DNA from: Asparagopsis taxiformis
Taxonomy: Eukaryota > Rhodophyta > Florideophyceae > Bonnemaisoniales > Bonnemaisoniaceae
NCBI GenBank assembly: GCA_030407315.1
Contig: JALQPE010001948.1
Location: 124,001-188,000 of the forward strand
Reading direction: 5' to 3'
Length of the DNA: 64,000 nt
The stretch's first letter is position 1. Each line of letters starts with the position of its first letter. Position numbers and translations under genes: made by a program. This document shows, one piece after another, positions 1-10,080 of the stretch. A model generated the notes under the pieces. That model saw only the letters and a program-made list of their open reading frames with translations. It made no database searches and was not told the origin of the DNA.

Positions 1-27
1 CGGGATCTCCGCCCACTCGCTGAATCT

Positions 28-1152
28 TTATCCCTCGTCTTCGACATTGCCCACTTTCCCTTCTCCTATCCCTCCCACCAATTCCATCCCGATTCGCACA
101 CTGTGCGCCAATGAGTCGCCCTCCCCAGCTCCCTCCCTCATCCCCACAATCCATTCTGAACATCCACCCTTCGCCACACACCAAGCCCGCCCAAAATCGC
201 TCCCCACCAGCACTCCCTCGCCTTTCGCTGCTTCCCGCACGCCCTCAAACTCTCTCCACACTTTCCGCCGCTCCTCAGCACTCACAACCCCTTGCCCGAC
301 TCTATCCCACGGCCCCTTCACAACCGCCATTTTCCTCCGACCCCTTCCGCTCAATCCGAGTTCAAATTCCATGCTTGCATAGTCCACACGCCCGCCCCGT
401 CGCTCAGACATTGCTCCCCACAATTCATGTATCCCGTCCTTGATCGCAAATCCTGTCCCATTCGCCAAAGCCTCGTGCGCATCGACAGCCCGCACCCCTC
501 CGATACATACCAACCCCTCCACATGCTCTGCCTTCCATCCAGCAGAAACTTTTGACAGATAGCGCGCCCCCAGTCGACATCCCTGTCCGTGACCAACAAT
601 CACAGCCCGTGACATATTCGAAAGCAGTCCATTCATTCCATCCGCCCACCCAGATTGTACTAAAGTTTGCGTCGACAGACGCCAGTCGTATCCCGCTCCA
701 TACGTTTCATATCCCGCTTTTGATAGCTCGACACGCATGTTCCAGATCGGCCCTCGAGCTGGCAGCGGCAAACAATGGCCTTCGTGCGTGTATGGCGACG
801 GCGCACAGGTTGCCCGTGGATATTCTATGCTGTCCATGCGAGCAGATACATGTTGTTTGTCTCGCAGCGCTTGGTACGTGCGACGGTGTGACTGTGCAGT
901 TTGTGGAGTTAGATATATCGGTGTGCAGACAGAGTTTTGGCAACGCTGCAGAATGGTGCCGTGAATATCGGGAATGAATAGTAGCGCTTTGTTGTTGTCA
1001 GTGCAGATTGTCGATGACGATACCGTTGGAACAGGTGATTTGAGTGTGGTATGCGCACGGAATTGATCCAGAGTCATCGCCGGGTGCGGCTTCATCGAGC
1101 AGACGTGCGCAAAAAGCACCGCAGATACGATCGCAGGTAGAATCGCGTGCAT
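28..1152 (-). CDS. LCAT-like secreted protein, probable pseudoenzyme
   Basis: 374 aa read from the ATG at 1152, chosen because it opens with a signal peptide (MHAILPAIVSAVLF...); an upstream in-frame ATG at 1239 would add 29 hydrophilic residues. The protein resembles the lecithin:cholesterol acyltransferase / PDAT alpha/beta-hydrolase family: an early LLFIPDIHGT strand, then AGYDWRLS, matching the family's YDWR motif, then a nucleophile elbow. The elbow reads VIVGHGQG, with Gly189 (codon GGA) where the family has the catalytic Ser (GHSxG). If the alignment is right, the usual Ser-Asp-His acyl transfer cannot operate. The C-terminal third is rich in Gly, Glu and Arg. The reading frame is intact with no internal stop. 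It is alone on its strand here, with no operon-like partner. Family call is moderately sure; loss of activity is inference. Confidence 0.62.
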   Translation of the reverse strand: MHAILPAIVSAVLFAHVCSMKPHPAMTLDQFRAHTTLKSPVPTVSSSTICTDNNKALLFIPDIHGTILQRCQNSVCTPIYLTPQTAQSHRRTYQALRDKQHVSARMDSIEYPRATCAPSPYTHEGHCLPLPARGPIWNMRVELSKAGYETYGAGYDWRLSTQTLVQSGWADGMNGLLSNMSRAVIVGHGQGCRLGARYLSKVSAGWKAEHVEGLVCIGGVRAVDAHEALANGTGFAIKDGIHELWGAMSERRGGRVDYASMEFELGLSGRGRRKMAVVKGPWDRVGQGVVSAEERRKVWREFEGVREAAKGEGVLVGSDFGRAWCVAKGGCSEWIVGMREGAGEGDSLAHSVRIGMELVGGIGEGKVGNVEDEG

Positions 1153-1344
1153 GATTGTTCGGGAGCGATGTTCATTGTCAGGACGTGCCGCGGCATCGAT
1201 GGAGCATCCTGGCGTGCGGTGGTACCCTTGGTACTCCATGTCGTTGTTGTTGGGAGTAGAATACAGAGCGTTGGAATAAAATTGGAAATGTTTGAAATGT
1301 TTCAGGAAAAATTGAGATTAGAAATCGTTTGAGCGCGCTCGCCA

Positions 1345-1722
1345 TCAATTCATAATCTGACGTCCAGCAATCTGGAAGCATCGTGTCCGGCCTGCAACGG
1401 CAGACACCCGCCAGTTGTTATCACTTGTCTTCAGCACCACGCGCTCATAATGATAACCGTTCAACGAACAACCTTCGCAATTCACAAAAACTATGGCCAA
1501 AGTCTCAGACATCCTGTCTCCCAATTCATACTGATCAAACATCCACGCTTCCAAGCGCGTAGTATTTGTTGTCACGGTGAGTTGCGCTGGTGTACTGGAT
1601 GTGTATCCAACGTAACCAAGTTGTGAGACGGCATGTACTGCTTCCTGTCTAGACCTGTGAACATGCCGAAACAGGCGTAGACACGATATTGCAACGTGAA
1701 GACAGTTGTTCAACAAAACCAT
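1345..1722 (-). CDS. hypothetical protein or 3' exon of a small gene
   Basis: An ATG-started frame of 125 codons (ATG at 1722). From about residue 45 onward (AWMFDQYELGDRMSE, then VNCEGCSLNGYHYE, then NWRVSAVAGRTRCFQ) it has the mixed composition of real protein and no low complexity. I do not recognise a family. A second short frame opens with ATG at 2032 on the same strand and encodes a signal-peptide-like start (MRMVNYFCVATVFGFVIG) before stopping after about 37 codons. The two could be exons of one small secreted protein, but I found no donor/acceptor pair that joins them in phase. It could also be decayed sequence. Confidence 0.3.
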   Translation of the reverse strand: MVLLNNCLHVAISCLRLFRHVHRSRQEAVHAVSQLGYVGYTSSTPAQLTVTTNTTRLEAWMFDQYELGDRMSETLAIVFVNCEGCSLNGYHYERVVLKTSDNNWRVSAVAGRTRCFQIAGRQIMN

Positions 1723-3058
1723 AGGCTAGACGATCGTTCGCCTGGTAAGCTACACATGTACGATTTCATGTGCGCGCTCTCATCCTTCTACGTAGCCGGC
1801 TGCCGTAAGGTATACAGTTTCGTGCACAACGAAATTAGAACATACATCGGTCAGTTTGAGGTACTCCACACCAGCTCTCAGTCAATGCCAGGCGACTATC
1901 ATTACCGGAGAAACTGCTTCAATTTTCCGCACTCTTCATCTCTGCATTTGGCTTCCAATTCTCACAATGTTCGACAAAACCTATGACAAAGCCGAACACC
2001 GTCGCCACGCAGAAATAGTTTACCATCCGCATAATATCTACTCATAATCCAACCTACGTGCATTTGTCAGCCGTTAGAACAACATTGCAGTTTGAATTAT
2101 CCCACTCAAGGAAATCTAACTCTTGAGACGGCTCAACCACCGCTCACACGACACGTCATTCTTGGATACCGAACTATCTTGGTTGTCCCTATCCTCTGAC
2201 CACGTGCAACAACATCTAGGTGGTATTTCCACCATAATACTACTATGGTTAGAACCTGTCTATATTCGAAAATCCTAGCCTGTATCTATGTCACTGAATA
2301 TCTTTATGTAAAAGTCATAGCGGTATGCTAGACACTAGCATATCTAACGATATATGATGCTTCTCATTGCGAGGTGCACGTTCATCCTTGAAGCATACCA
2401 ATTTTTTTTGCTATGGTCGTCAATTGCAGACTGAAATAGCTGTGCGTAACGCTCGTCATATTGCGATTTCGGATATCATTCAACTGTTTGTTCCAGTTTA
2501 TAGCAGTTAAAGGCATGAGGAAAGCAAAACCCAGTATTTCCCGCTTGTCATGTTGCTGATACAAAAATAAAAACCCGTGGAGTGCCAATTTAGATCGCCG
2601 CTACAATTCTGAGGCAGAGCATGACTCGTCTTTGAAGCAGAACGAAGCGACAGATTTCTCACCATTTTCGTTGAGGAATATTCCGAGAAGGACCCTGCTT
2701 CCAATCCAATATATGTTCCGAAGACGAAGAAAATTTCTTCACAATGGAAGCAAGCCGTTGATGCAAGTTCGAAACCAACCTCCCTTGGTATTCCTGTCAT
2801 TCACTGATAAAATATATAGCGTTATCCCCATCATTTTGCCCTGAAAAAGCCACCTTGCTCCATGTATAAAGAGAACGATAAGACCTCTTCACTCTTCGAC
2901 AACCTAAAGCAACGTACCATCGATTAAATATATTCTAGGTCCAGTTCAGGAGAGCTGCAACCCGATACGCCCAAGTTTTCACCCGGTATCATCTATCCAG
3001 GAAATAACCGAGCAATCTTGGCCCCTAGATGAGGCTGTCCTAGGAAAATGTACGTTTC
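1723..3058. other. intergenic, no recognised gene
   Basis: AT-rich sequence between the small ORF and the beta-propeller gene. Apart from the short signal-like frame starting at 2032 (minus) I see no convincing coding. TATA-like strings occur on the plus strand near 2812-2820 and 2862-2868 but no plus-strand gene follows them. Confidence 0.5.
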
Positions 3059-4798
3059 CTACACAAGACCATCCACGTTTCGACCCTCAACTCTGGGGCC
3101 GTTTCTCATAAAGGAACCCCCTGACTGCATCAGACTATCTGCCAATTGCGGTTGATTATGTGACCCGAAAACCTTTGTCGCACTTCTCCTCTTCCGCACG
3201 TGCAGATACGTGATAATGGCGAGCACAATCAATAGGAAAGCAACACTACCTGCTACTAGTGCAAGAATTACCGGGAGAGATAATGGGTTCTGTGAAACAG
3301 AATTGCTCTCACCGCTGCCTATGTTGGGGGAAGGAGAAGGAACAATAGAGACTGGAACTTTGATGGGTACTTTCCATGATTCTGGAATCCCGAAAGACCC
3401 AACCGCAACGTGAAATTGATTTGTTTCTTCATTGCTCTCTTTCGACATATAATACAGAAAGGTACCGTTTTCACCCATTATTATACCAGACGCCTCGATC
3501 CAGCTTGAATCATTCGTGAGGTCTACCTGAACGGTACTGATAACTGATGCATCAACAGGGTCTATAGCAGTAATGAATGGCGCAAGTATACCTTTATCCG
3601 ATGCTTCTGCCTCGAATTTGCCGCCCGTATATCCACTGACCAAGAGAACACCGCTGTCTGGGTCAACCAGCGCTCCGGATGAATAGTCATGACTTCCGTC
3701 GAAGGACTGCACTCGTTTCGTGTATTCAAATGGTTCTACTTCGTCAATGTCGGATTCTGTAGAATTTATGTGAGAGGTATCAAAGTTTCGAACAACTCTC
3801 TTCACAAACATATCATAGCCGTTCCTCTCATCTAACCACGAAGACCCGACCACAAGCAATGTAGCCGGTAGCATTGGGTGTTTTCGAAAAGCAGACACTT
3901 GCTCTCGAGAAAATGACTTGAGAAGAAAGTCTCCAAGTGAGGTCACGTTTCTGCTCATCTTGTACAAATGAAAATTGCCAATGGCATACTGACCAATTTT
4001 CCGTTCCGTAACCACAGACACAAATATCGGACCATCGCTGTGTTCGGATACAACAATGTCTGTACCCTGATCTGAGAATTGAGTGCCAAACTGCAGACTA
4101 TGAATGACCCGGCCGGTCGCTGCAGAGAATGAGAAAAGGAATGCGTCGGTCGCACCACTACTCAAGGGTACATGGCCTGGAAAGAGAGTGCCGCTGGTAA
4201 AGCCTGTGGCGTATATGAGGTCATTATCGGTGGGATCTTGAACGAGGGCTGTGATGGATTCTGAAGCTTCTGTTCCCAGAATGAGCGGTTTTTCCCAGAC
4301 AGGAATCGGTCGGTTGCCAGATACATCGTATTTGATGAGGAAGGCGTCTGCTTGACCTTGATTGGTTACTGATGCGATGTCACCAAACGTTCTGCCGGCG
4401 GCAAATAGATTAACACCGCTACTGTCGAGGAGCATGGCCTGAAGGCGATCTTCCCTAGAAGAACCATCTCTAAACACCCATTGGACGTCAAGAGTGTGTG
4501 ATGAAACTTTGGCTATGAAGAAATCATCGCGGAGCAGGTTTTCAGAAAGCGGGAATTGTAAATCGCTCTGTTCGGTGCGGATAAGTGGAGAAGTATTGCC
4601 ACCTATGAAAATGGAGCCATTTGCAGAGAGGGCGATGTGAGTTGGTTGGTCGTTACTGGTTGAATTGCGGCCAATGTAGGCAAATGGGGAGAATTTGGCA
4701 AGTTGAACACGGGTTGATGCTACAGCTAGCGTTGTGAACAGAAGAGTGTTGAGAAGGAATGCAAGATATCTGTTTAGACGGCAGTTGATATTAGACAT
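3059..4798 (-). CDS. secreted beta-propeller (SBBP-type) single-pass membrane protein
   Basis: 579 aa from the ATG at 4798, which gives a signal peptide (MSNINCRLNRYLAFLLNTLL...AVAS). The ectodomain is made of recurring blade-like units with DAFL(I/F)KYD- or FIAKVS-type strands, GTEASE/GTQFSDQG turns and VxATGFT/FAAGRT segments. This is the pattern of SBBP (beta-propeller repeat) proteins that report on a signal for each blade. A hydrophobic helix near the C-terminus (LPVILALVAGSVAFLLIVLA) is followed by HVRKRR and a cytosolic tail of about 50 residues, giving type I topology. Several N-x-S/T sites fit a glycosylated surface protein. Likely role: cell-surface or wall binding; ligand unknown. 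The fold is well supported, the role is inference. Confidence 0.7.
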   Translation of the reverse strand: MSNINCRLNRYLAFLLNTLLFTTLAVASTRVQLAKFSPFAYIGRNSTSNDQPTHIALSANGSIFIGGNTSPLIRTEQSDLQFPLSENLLRDDFFIAKVSSHTLDVQWVFRDGSSREDRLQAMLLDSSGVNLFAAGRTFGDIASVTNQGQADAFLIKYDVSGNRPIPVWEKPLILGTEASESITALVQDPTDNDLIYATGFTSGTLFPGHVPLSSGATDAFLFSFSAATGRVIHSLQFGTQFSDQGTDIVVSEHSDGPIFVSVVTERKIGQYAIGNFHLYKMSRNVTSLGDFLLKSFSREQVSAFRKHPMLPATLLVVGSSWLDERNGYDMFVKRVVRNFDTSHINSTESDIDEVEPFEYTKRVQSFDGSHDYSSGALVDPDSGVLLVSGYTGGKFEAEASDKGILAPFITAIDPVDASVISTVQVDLTNDSSWIEASGIIMGENGTFLYYMSKESNEETNQFHVAVGSFGIPESWKVPIKVPVSIVPSPSPNIGSGESNSVSQNPLSLPVILALVAGSVAFLLIVLAIITYLHVRKRRSATKVFGSHNQPQLADSLMQSGGSFMRNGPRVEGRNVDGLV

Positions 4799-5460
4799 TG
4801 CGGATGCATAGCAGTGGGTAAAGTTTGGCGACAAGGGCAGGGTTGGGTGGGGAAGTCTACGGATTGTATAAGCTAACGTTTGTTGGGTTTTGATTGGCGG
4901 TTACAAATTTTTGTGCTTACAAATCAATTTTGAAATAGTTTGAAATAAATAGAAAATGTTGAGTGGCAAACGGGGTGTGGGAGGGTCGACGAATGGAGAC
5001 CACAAACAAGGACAATGGGTGTTCACCAAGCAAAGTAGGCGCGATTGCGAGTGTGTTTGATGATGGGCGGCGGAGGGCATTACGTCACGGTGGAGTCACG
5101 TCAGGGGTGCAATGGACGGGATATGGTGCGTCGCGGGGGAACGGGCGCGCGCAGCATATGGTCGGGCGGAGAAGACGGGGCTGTTGTGGCGTGGTGGGGT
5201 GGGGCGGTGCGGGGCGGTGCAGAGTGGGGCGGGGTGGGGCGGAGTGGAGTGGTCGGACGGATGATGACGTCGGCGTCAATAATACGGACTGGAACGGGCG
5301 GGGTGGGGCATGGCGTGGCGGGGCGTGGCGTGGCGTGGCGTGGCGCGGATGGAGGATGATGGACGCATTTGTCACGGTGTGACCTTCATGGATTGGTCAC
5401 GGATGCATATGTTGCGCAGCGTATCGATACAGTAACGTGCAGCCGTGAGGACGGACGGTC
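4799..5460. repeat. G-rich skewed pentameric low-complexity DNA
   Basis: Upstream of the beta-propeller gene the plus strand becomes strongly G-rich from about 5110. Between about 5305 and 5345 it is a near-tandem run of the unit TGGCG. Long open frames exist here only because of the skew (their translations are Trp/Gly/Arg runs), so no gene is called. Confidence 0.7.
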
Positions 5461-5474
5461 GTAGCACAGCGGCG

Positions 5475-5540
5475 CATAGCATAGCATAGCATAGCATAGC
5501 ATAGCATAGCATAGCACTGCAGTGCAGTGCAGTGCAGTGC
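5475..5540. repeat. back-to-back CATAG and TGCAG pentanucleotide arrays
   Basis: About eight perfect copies of CATAG (5475-5516) pass directly into about four and a half copies of TGCAG (5518-5540). Both units are 5 bp and meet without spacer. More degenerate GCTGTGC-like sequence follows to about 5610. Confidence 0.93.
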
Positions 5541-5819
5541 TATGTTGTGACTGCACTGCACAGCAAAGCACAACGCTGTGCTGTGCGGTGCGGCGCAGAG
5601 CTGCGCTGGCTGCACTTGGCCGTCATGCTTTCCATTCATTAATTGAAATATGACGCGGCTCCTGAAGAGCATTGGACACGATTGACGTGTCCGCAGTGGA
5701 AGACAACGGCTGCATTGCTTTGCATTGCTTGGCTTTGTGGTACGAATTTATCAATCTATTTGCGGACGCACCCACGCCGCGCCGCGCGCCAGTAGCGACG
5801 GACAGCACATTGCGCAACT

Positions 5820-5864
5820 GCTCGTGCCGTGCCGTGTCGTGCCGTGCCACGCCGTGACATGGCA
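5820..5864. repeat. degenerate GTGCC pentamer run
   Basis: Near-tandem copies of CGTGC/GTGCC with single-base changes, of the same 5-bp period as the neighbouring arrays. Confidence 0.7.
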
Positions 5865-6046
5865 GGGTTTATTGTCGAAACGAAAACCTTCAACGGTACT
5901 CTGCTGCACTGCGCCAAGAGCCACGACCCATTCGTTGTTCAATCACTCTGCGCGCCCCGCCCCAACGCCGCACACTAGCGCGCTCCCCAACTCGACAAAA
6001 TTTCTTTTATACAAAATACAACTCACGTAGTAAACTGCACAGCACT

Positions 6047-6865
6047 CTACAACCCTACCGATACGGCCACCCGCTTCTCTTCCCCTCGTCTCGTTAGCGT
6101 TTCCGCTGCCGCATGCGCAGCCGTCTTCAAATGACCCTGTAGATTGTACTTGCTCGCCAAACTAATGTCACAAACGTCGCACCGAAACGGCCGCAACTTT
6201 TCATGCACACGCTTCACATGACTCGTCATGTGCTCGCGCTTGCCAAATGCCTTTTTACATAGATGACACGAAAACGGTTTGTGCCGCAAGTGCACCGTGC
6301 TGCGATGCTTGCTCAGATCCTTGGCGAAGAAAAACGAGCTCGAGCAATTATTCGCCGTGCATCGGAACGGTCGTAGCCGCTGGTGCACGCACGCATCGTG
6401 CTTGGATCGGTCCGTGTTGCGGAGGAATGCCGAGTTGCACTTGGAGCACGGTAGAATGTTGCGCGTTTCGTGCGTACGAATTGCGTGCACCGCGTACAAA
6501 TGGTGCAAATAGCGCACCTTGAGCGAGAATGATTCGCCGCATTTCGCACACACATGGTGTCGACTGCCAGTGGTGGCGCTCGATCGGGGCCGTCCGTTAT
6601 GCGGAGGCTTCTTGTTGACACGATCCATCTCCTCCTCCACAGAACTGTTCGAGTGCGACGAGATGGGCGAAAACGGAATGGGCTCCGGTGCTGCTTCGGC
6701 CGCTGCATTGGCCAGATCCATCATGGCCGCTGCTGGGTGAGTCATGTACGACGACTTGCAATAAGTCGGCGCGGCGGCGCTCGGCCAGTCGAGGTTGTCG
6801 ATGGTGGCACCGGCTTGCACGAGGAAATCGAGAGCCATTTTGCCGGTGGCGCTGCTGCCGGTCAT
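6047..6865 (-). CDS. C2H2 zinc-finger protein, probable transcription factor
   Basis: 272 aa from the ATG at 6865; another in-frame ATG lies at 6838. The N-terminal 110 residues are Ala/Ser-rich and may be regulatory. The C-terminal half holds five C2H2 fingers in a row: C-x2-C with a paired H-H (CAKCGESF), C-x2-C-x12-H-x4-H (CSKCNSAF), C-x4-C-x12-H-x4-H (CTANNCSSSF), C-x2-C-x12-H-x4-H (CHLCKKAF) and C-x2-C-x12-H-x5-H (CDVCDISL). Fingers 3 to 5 are joined by short linkers of the R/K-PF-x-C kind, as in TFIIIA-like DNA-binding proteins. It probably binds DNA in the nucleus. It is the only convincing gene in the repeat-rich 4.8-11.8 kb stretch. Target genes cannot be read from the sequence. Confidence 0.85.
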   Translation of the reverse strand: MTGSSATGKMALDFLVQAGATIDNLDWPSAAAPTYCKSSYMTHPAAAMMDLANAAAEAAPEPIPFSPISSHSNSSVEEEMDRVNKKPPHNGRPRSSATTGSRHHVCAKCGESFSLKVRYLHHLYAVHAIRTHETRNILPCSKCNSAFLRNTDRSKHDACVHQRLRPFRCTANNCSSSFFFAKDLSKHRSTVHLRHKPFSCHLCKKAFGKREHMTSHVKRVHEKLRPFRCDVCDISLASKYNLQGHLKTAAHAAAETLTRRGEEKRVAVSVGL

Positions 6866-7299
6866 GATGGCGGTGTGCTGGGAGCGGCGATGATAGTCTA
6901 GAGTGTCGTAGCAGTGCAAATGGGTGCTGGGGGTGGGCTGGTGTAGGGGAAGTGAAGGTGGGGAGAGGAGCAGCGTTTAGGTGGTGCTGATATAGGAGAT
7001 TGGCGAGCGGCTGCCGGCAGAGCATGTCGGAATTGAAGTTTGCTGGCTGGTTGGCCCGAGTGCAGGAATCAAGTGAAATAGCAGACAGTATGGGAATCGG
7101 CTAGCACTGTGTCGTATCGCTGTGCAGTCAAAAGGGTACTACACATGGGGCGCGGTGCGGTGCGGTGCGGTGCTCTGCGCAGCGCTACGCTACGGCGCGA
7201 TGCGGTGTGGCCAACGGACGTGCTGGCTGGATTGGCCTGCTCTGACCGGCTGTGCTGCCGTCTGCAGCGCCGCGCCGCGCCGTGCAGTGCACACCAGCG

Positions 7300-7341
7300 T
7301 GCAATGCAATGCAATGCAGTGCAGAGCAGTGCAGTGTAGTG
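7300..7341. repeat. ATGCA/GTGCA pentamer run
   Basis: Four copies of an AATGC unit grading into GCAGT units with interspersed single-base variants. Confidence 0.8.
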
Positions 7342-10050
7342 CCGAGCACAGTGTGTTTTTTAAGCACGTGTAACAATAAACGCGTCATAACGGCGCATTT
7401 GGCGGGGCGGCGAGGAGAGGCGACCGTCATGTGTGCACATTGTTTGATAGTAGTCGGTCCTGCCGCCGTGCCACCTGGTCACGAGCCGCGCGCTGTATTA
7501 ACCTATGCATGCACGGAAGCGCGCTCGCCTCCGGTGCCAAAAAACAAAAACAAACACCGCACGGTGCGCTCCGCGTCACGTTTGCTGACAGTCACATGCG
7601 CTGCATCTGCACTCGCTGTGCATACTTCCAAAACCTCGTCTTGTACCCAATCATACGCCTACACTATTCACTTGTGATCGTGTCTGCCTTATTGTCACGC
7701 TTCGTTGTGCTGCGTGCGTGTCTCCTGCTACGCGCCCCGCTGCACAGCCGTGTGCTCTGATTAGTTGCCTCGTCCTGTTCCGTCCTGCCCGGCCTGTCAT
7801 GCTAGGGCTGCAATCCATCCGTCCGATGGATGGACGGATTTTCTCGCACACGTTGCAATTGATTGAAACGAGCAGGCCAGAGTTGTAGCCGACCACGCCA
7901 GGCCAACCCACCACAACGCACCATATCGTAGCGTAGCGCAGCGGCCCCCTCCTCACTGCACTACACTATACTGCACTGCACTGCACCGCGTGCTAATTTA
8001 ACATTCGATGATGTGCAAAGGTGTGGTGTAGAGCGGTGTGGTGCGATGCGATGCAGTGCAGTGCAGCTGGGGGGCAAAACAGCTGCACTCAATCAATTCG
8101 AACAGTTTTAGTGATTCATGTATTTTTGGCTGGGCCGCGCCCGAGGCACAGCGTCATTATAGTTTGACTCGCTCGGCTGGAATTTGATAGCGCCGACAAA
8201 AGCTGGTCCACCTCTGAGCATGCGACCCGTGCTGCCTCGCACGATACGCAAGGGCCTCGACCTGCGGACAGTGCCACACACAGCCTTGGCGACCTTTGAT
8301 GGTGTGTAATTGCAGCCGGCAGCGCGCGCGCATAAACACTCGCACGCACGGCCAGCACAGCAACCAATGGCACCGCAGTCCACCACAGATCACGCAAGGT
8401 GACTCGTATGGCCGCGCGCGCGACGCCGGGTGGGGCGGCCGCCGCAACGGCCCGATTCATGCTGCCATCGACGCTGCTTACGCGCCCCACAAAATGGGGG
8501 CGGCAGATGACAAGGTACGACATAAACTGTAAGTAAATGCATCACGGCACGCATCATATGATGTGAACGAGCGCAAGATCGGCCACCAACAAACCGACGT
8601 GTCACGCAACGCACCCTGTGGACTCCACCGTGTCTAGTCGCCGCGCGCGCGCGCGCCCCCGGCCGCCGTCAGTCAGTCTGTCATTCGATGAGGTAATCAA
8701 CGCATTGGAAGGCGAGACAGCGCACGTTTGATCTCCAGGCAACCAAAGTCGAGTACGTTATTGTCCAACGGCGCTGCCCGTCGCGCGCGCGCGCACCGTT
8801 ATCATACGCGCCGATTCGGTACGTCAGTGCTTGGCTGTACTGTGTGGAATCGTGACGCAACCGCGCGCGCCCATACGATGGAATGTGCGCCCCCCCGGGC
8901 GCGCGCGCCCACTGCCATGCGATGCGACGCGATGCGATGCGCCGCCCGCGCGCCAATGTGCTGGCGCGGCTCGCTGCACTCATGTGCGCCCGCTGGTTGG
9001 ATTGTGTGTCGTGTCGTGTCGAGTCGGCATGTGTGTTGGTGTGCGTGCGCGCGTCGGAAAGCGAGAAACGAAACATGCCACGAATCGAACGACTGACGCT
9101 GCGCGCAAGCCCACCCGACGACACCGCTGTACACTAGTGACCGCGACGCTGTGCGCCTGCCGCTGCCCGCACTGCACTGCCAAGCATCGCGTTTCAAACA
9201 CTACGTGCATTTGGGACGTAAACGTATATGTGTCCACGGCGCGCGCGCGCCGAGTCGTTGCGCTGCGGAGCACTCGCACACTTGTCGTCAAAGCCACAAC
9301 GATTCGAGCGCTGCGGTTGGTCAGTTGACTGGTTTGATCGGATCTACTGTCACGCTGCGATGAAACCGCCACCAACAACATAACTCACTGCGCGCACGCA
9401 GCTGTAAACAATGGACCGCTGATCTGTCGAGACGCTGCACAGAGGAGGACCAATGCATCAGCCCCGCTTGGTTACACGCGGGCGGGTGGGCGGACTTGGT
9501 CGTCACGCACACTATTTTTGTTTCTTGATTTATGCTTGTAATATTTACATTATAAAAACGTCTGGCAGTCCAAATTTACTACCTCAACGCCGCCCTATAC
9601 GATGCGGTGCACTGCATCGTTGCGTTGTGCCTGCTCTTCAAACCCCGAAAGATGTGTGCATACATATGTCGCTCGCATATGTTGCGCTCTTGTGTACCGC
9701 CAACAAGCGTACCATTGCTCATTGAAACATATACACCATGCGACAGCTCGACTCGTTTGCGCGCGACGCTCTCGTGATGCTCCAAGTTGTGTGCAAATTA
9801 TTGCGGCAGCACACCATAGATATCTACGTGTCTGGAGTTGAACTCGACAGACACGTAGTTGGTGTGGTGGGTGCGGAGCGCAGGGCGGCGCAGCGGCGCA
9901 GGGCGGCACTTGCACATCGAGCATAGACGCAATGTAATTTGCTGGCTTGTTTGTTTGCTTTCACTCACTCGCGTATGAATACACACACGATTGATTGCAC
10001 CGCGCAGATCCGACTTGTAGACGAGCGGTCGGCGGTTGTGGAAACGGTCG

Positions 10051-10080
10051 TGCAGTGCAGTGCAGTGCAGTGCAGTGCAG
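10051..10080. repeat. perfect (TGCAG)6 array
   Basis: Six exact tandem copies, followed by a one-base variant (TGTAG). The same unit is used at 5518-5540, 4.5 kb away. Confidence 0.95.

Noticed and set aside
4963..5382. Long overlapping open frames on both strands
   Set aside because: They follow the G-rich skew and 5-bp repeats; the translations are Trp/Gly/Arg or Pro/His runs and all frames are open together.
8642..8656. CG alternating run as a possible Z-DNA or CpG island promoter
   Set aside because: No gene nearby and the surrounding DNA is repeat-like; nothing supports a promoter.
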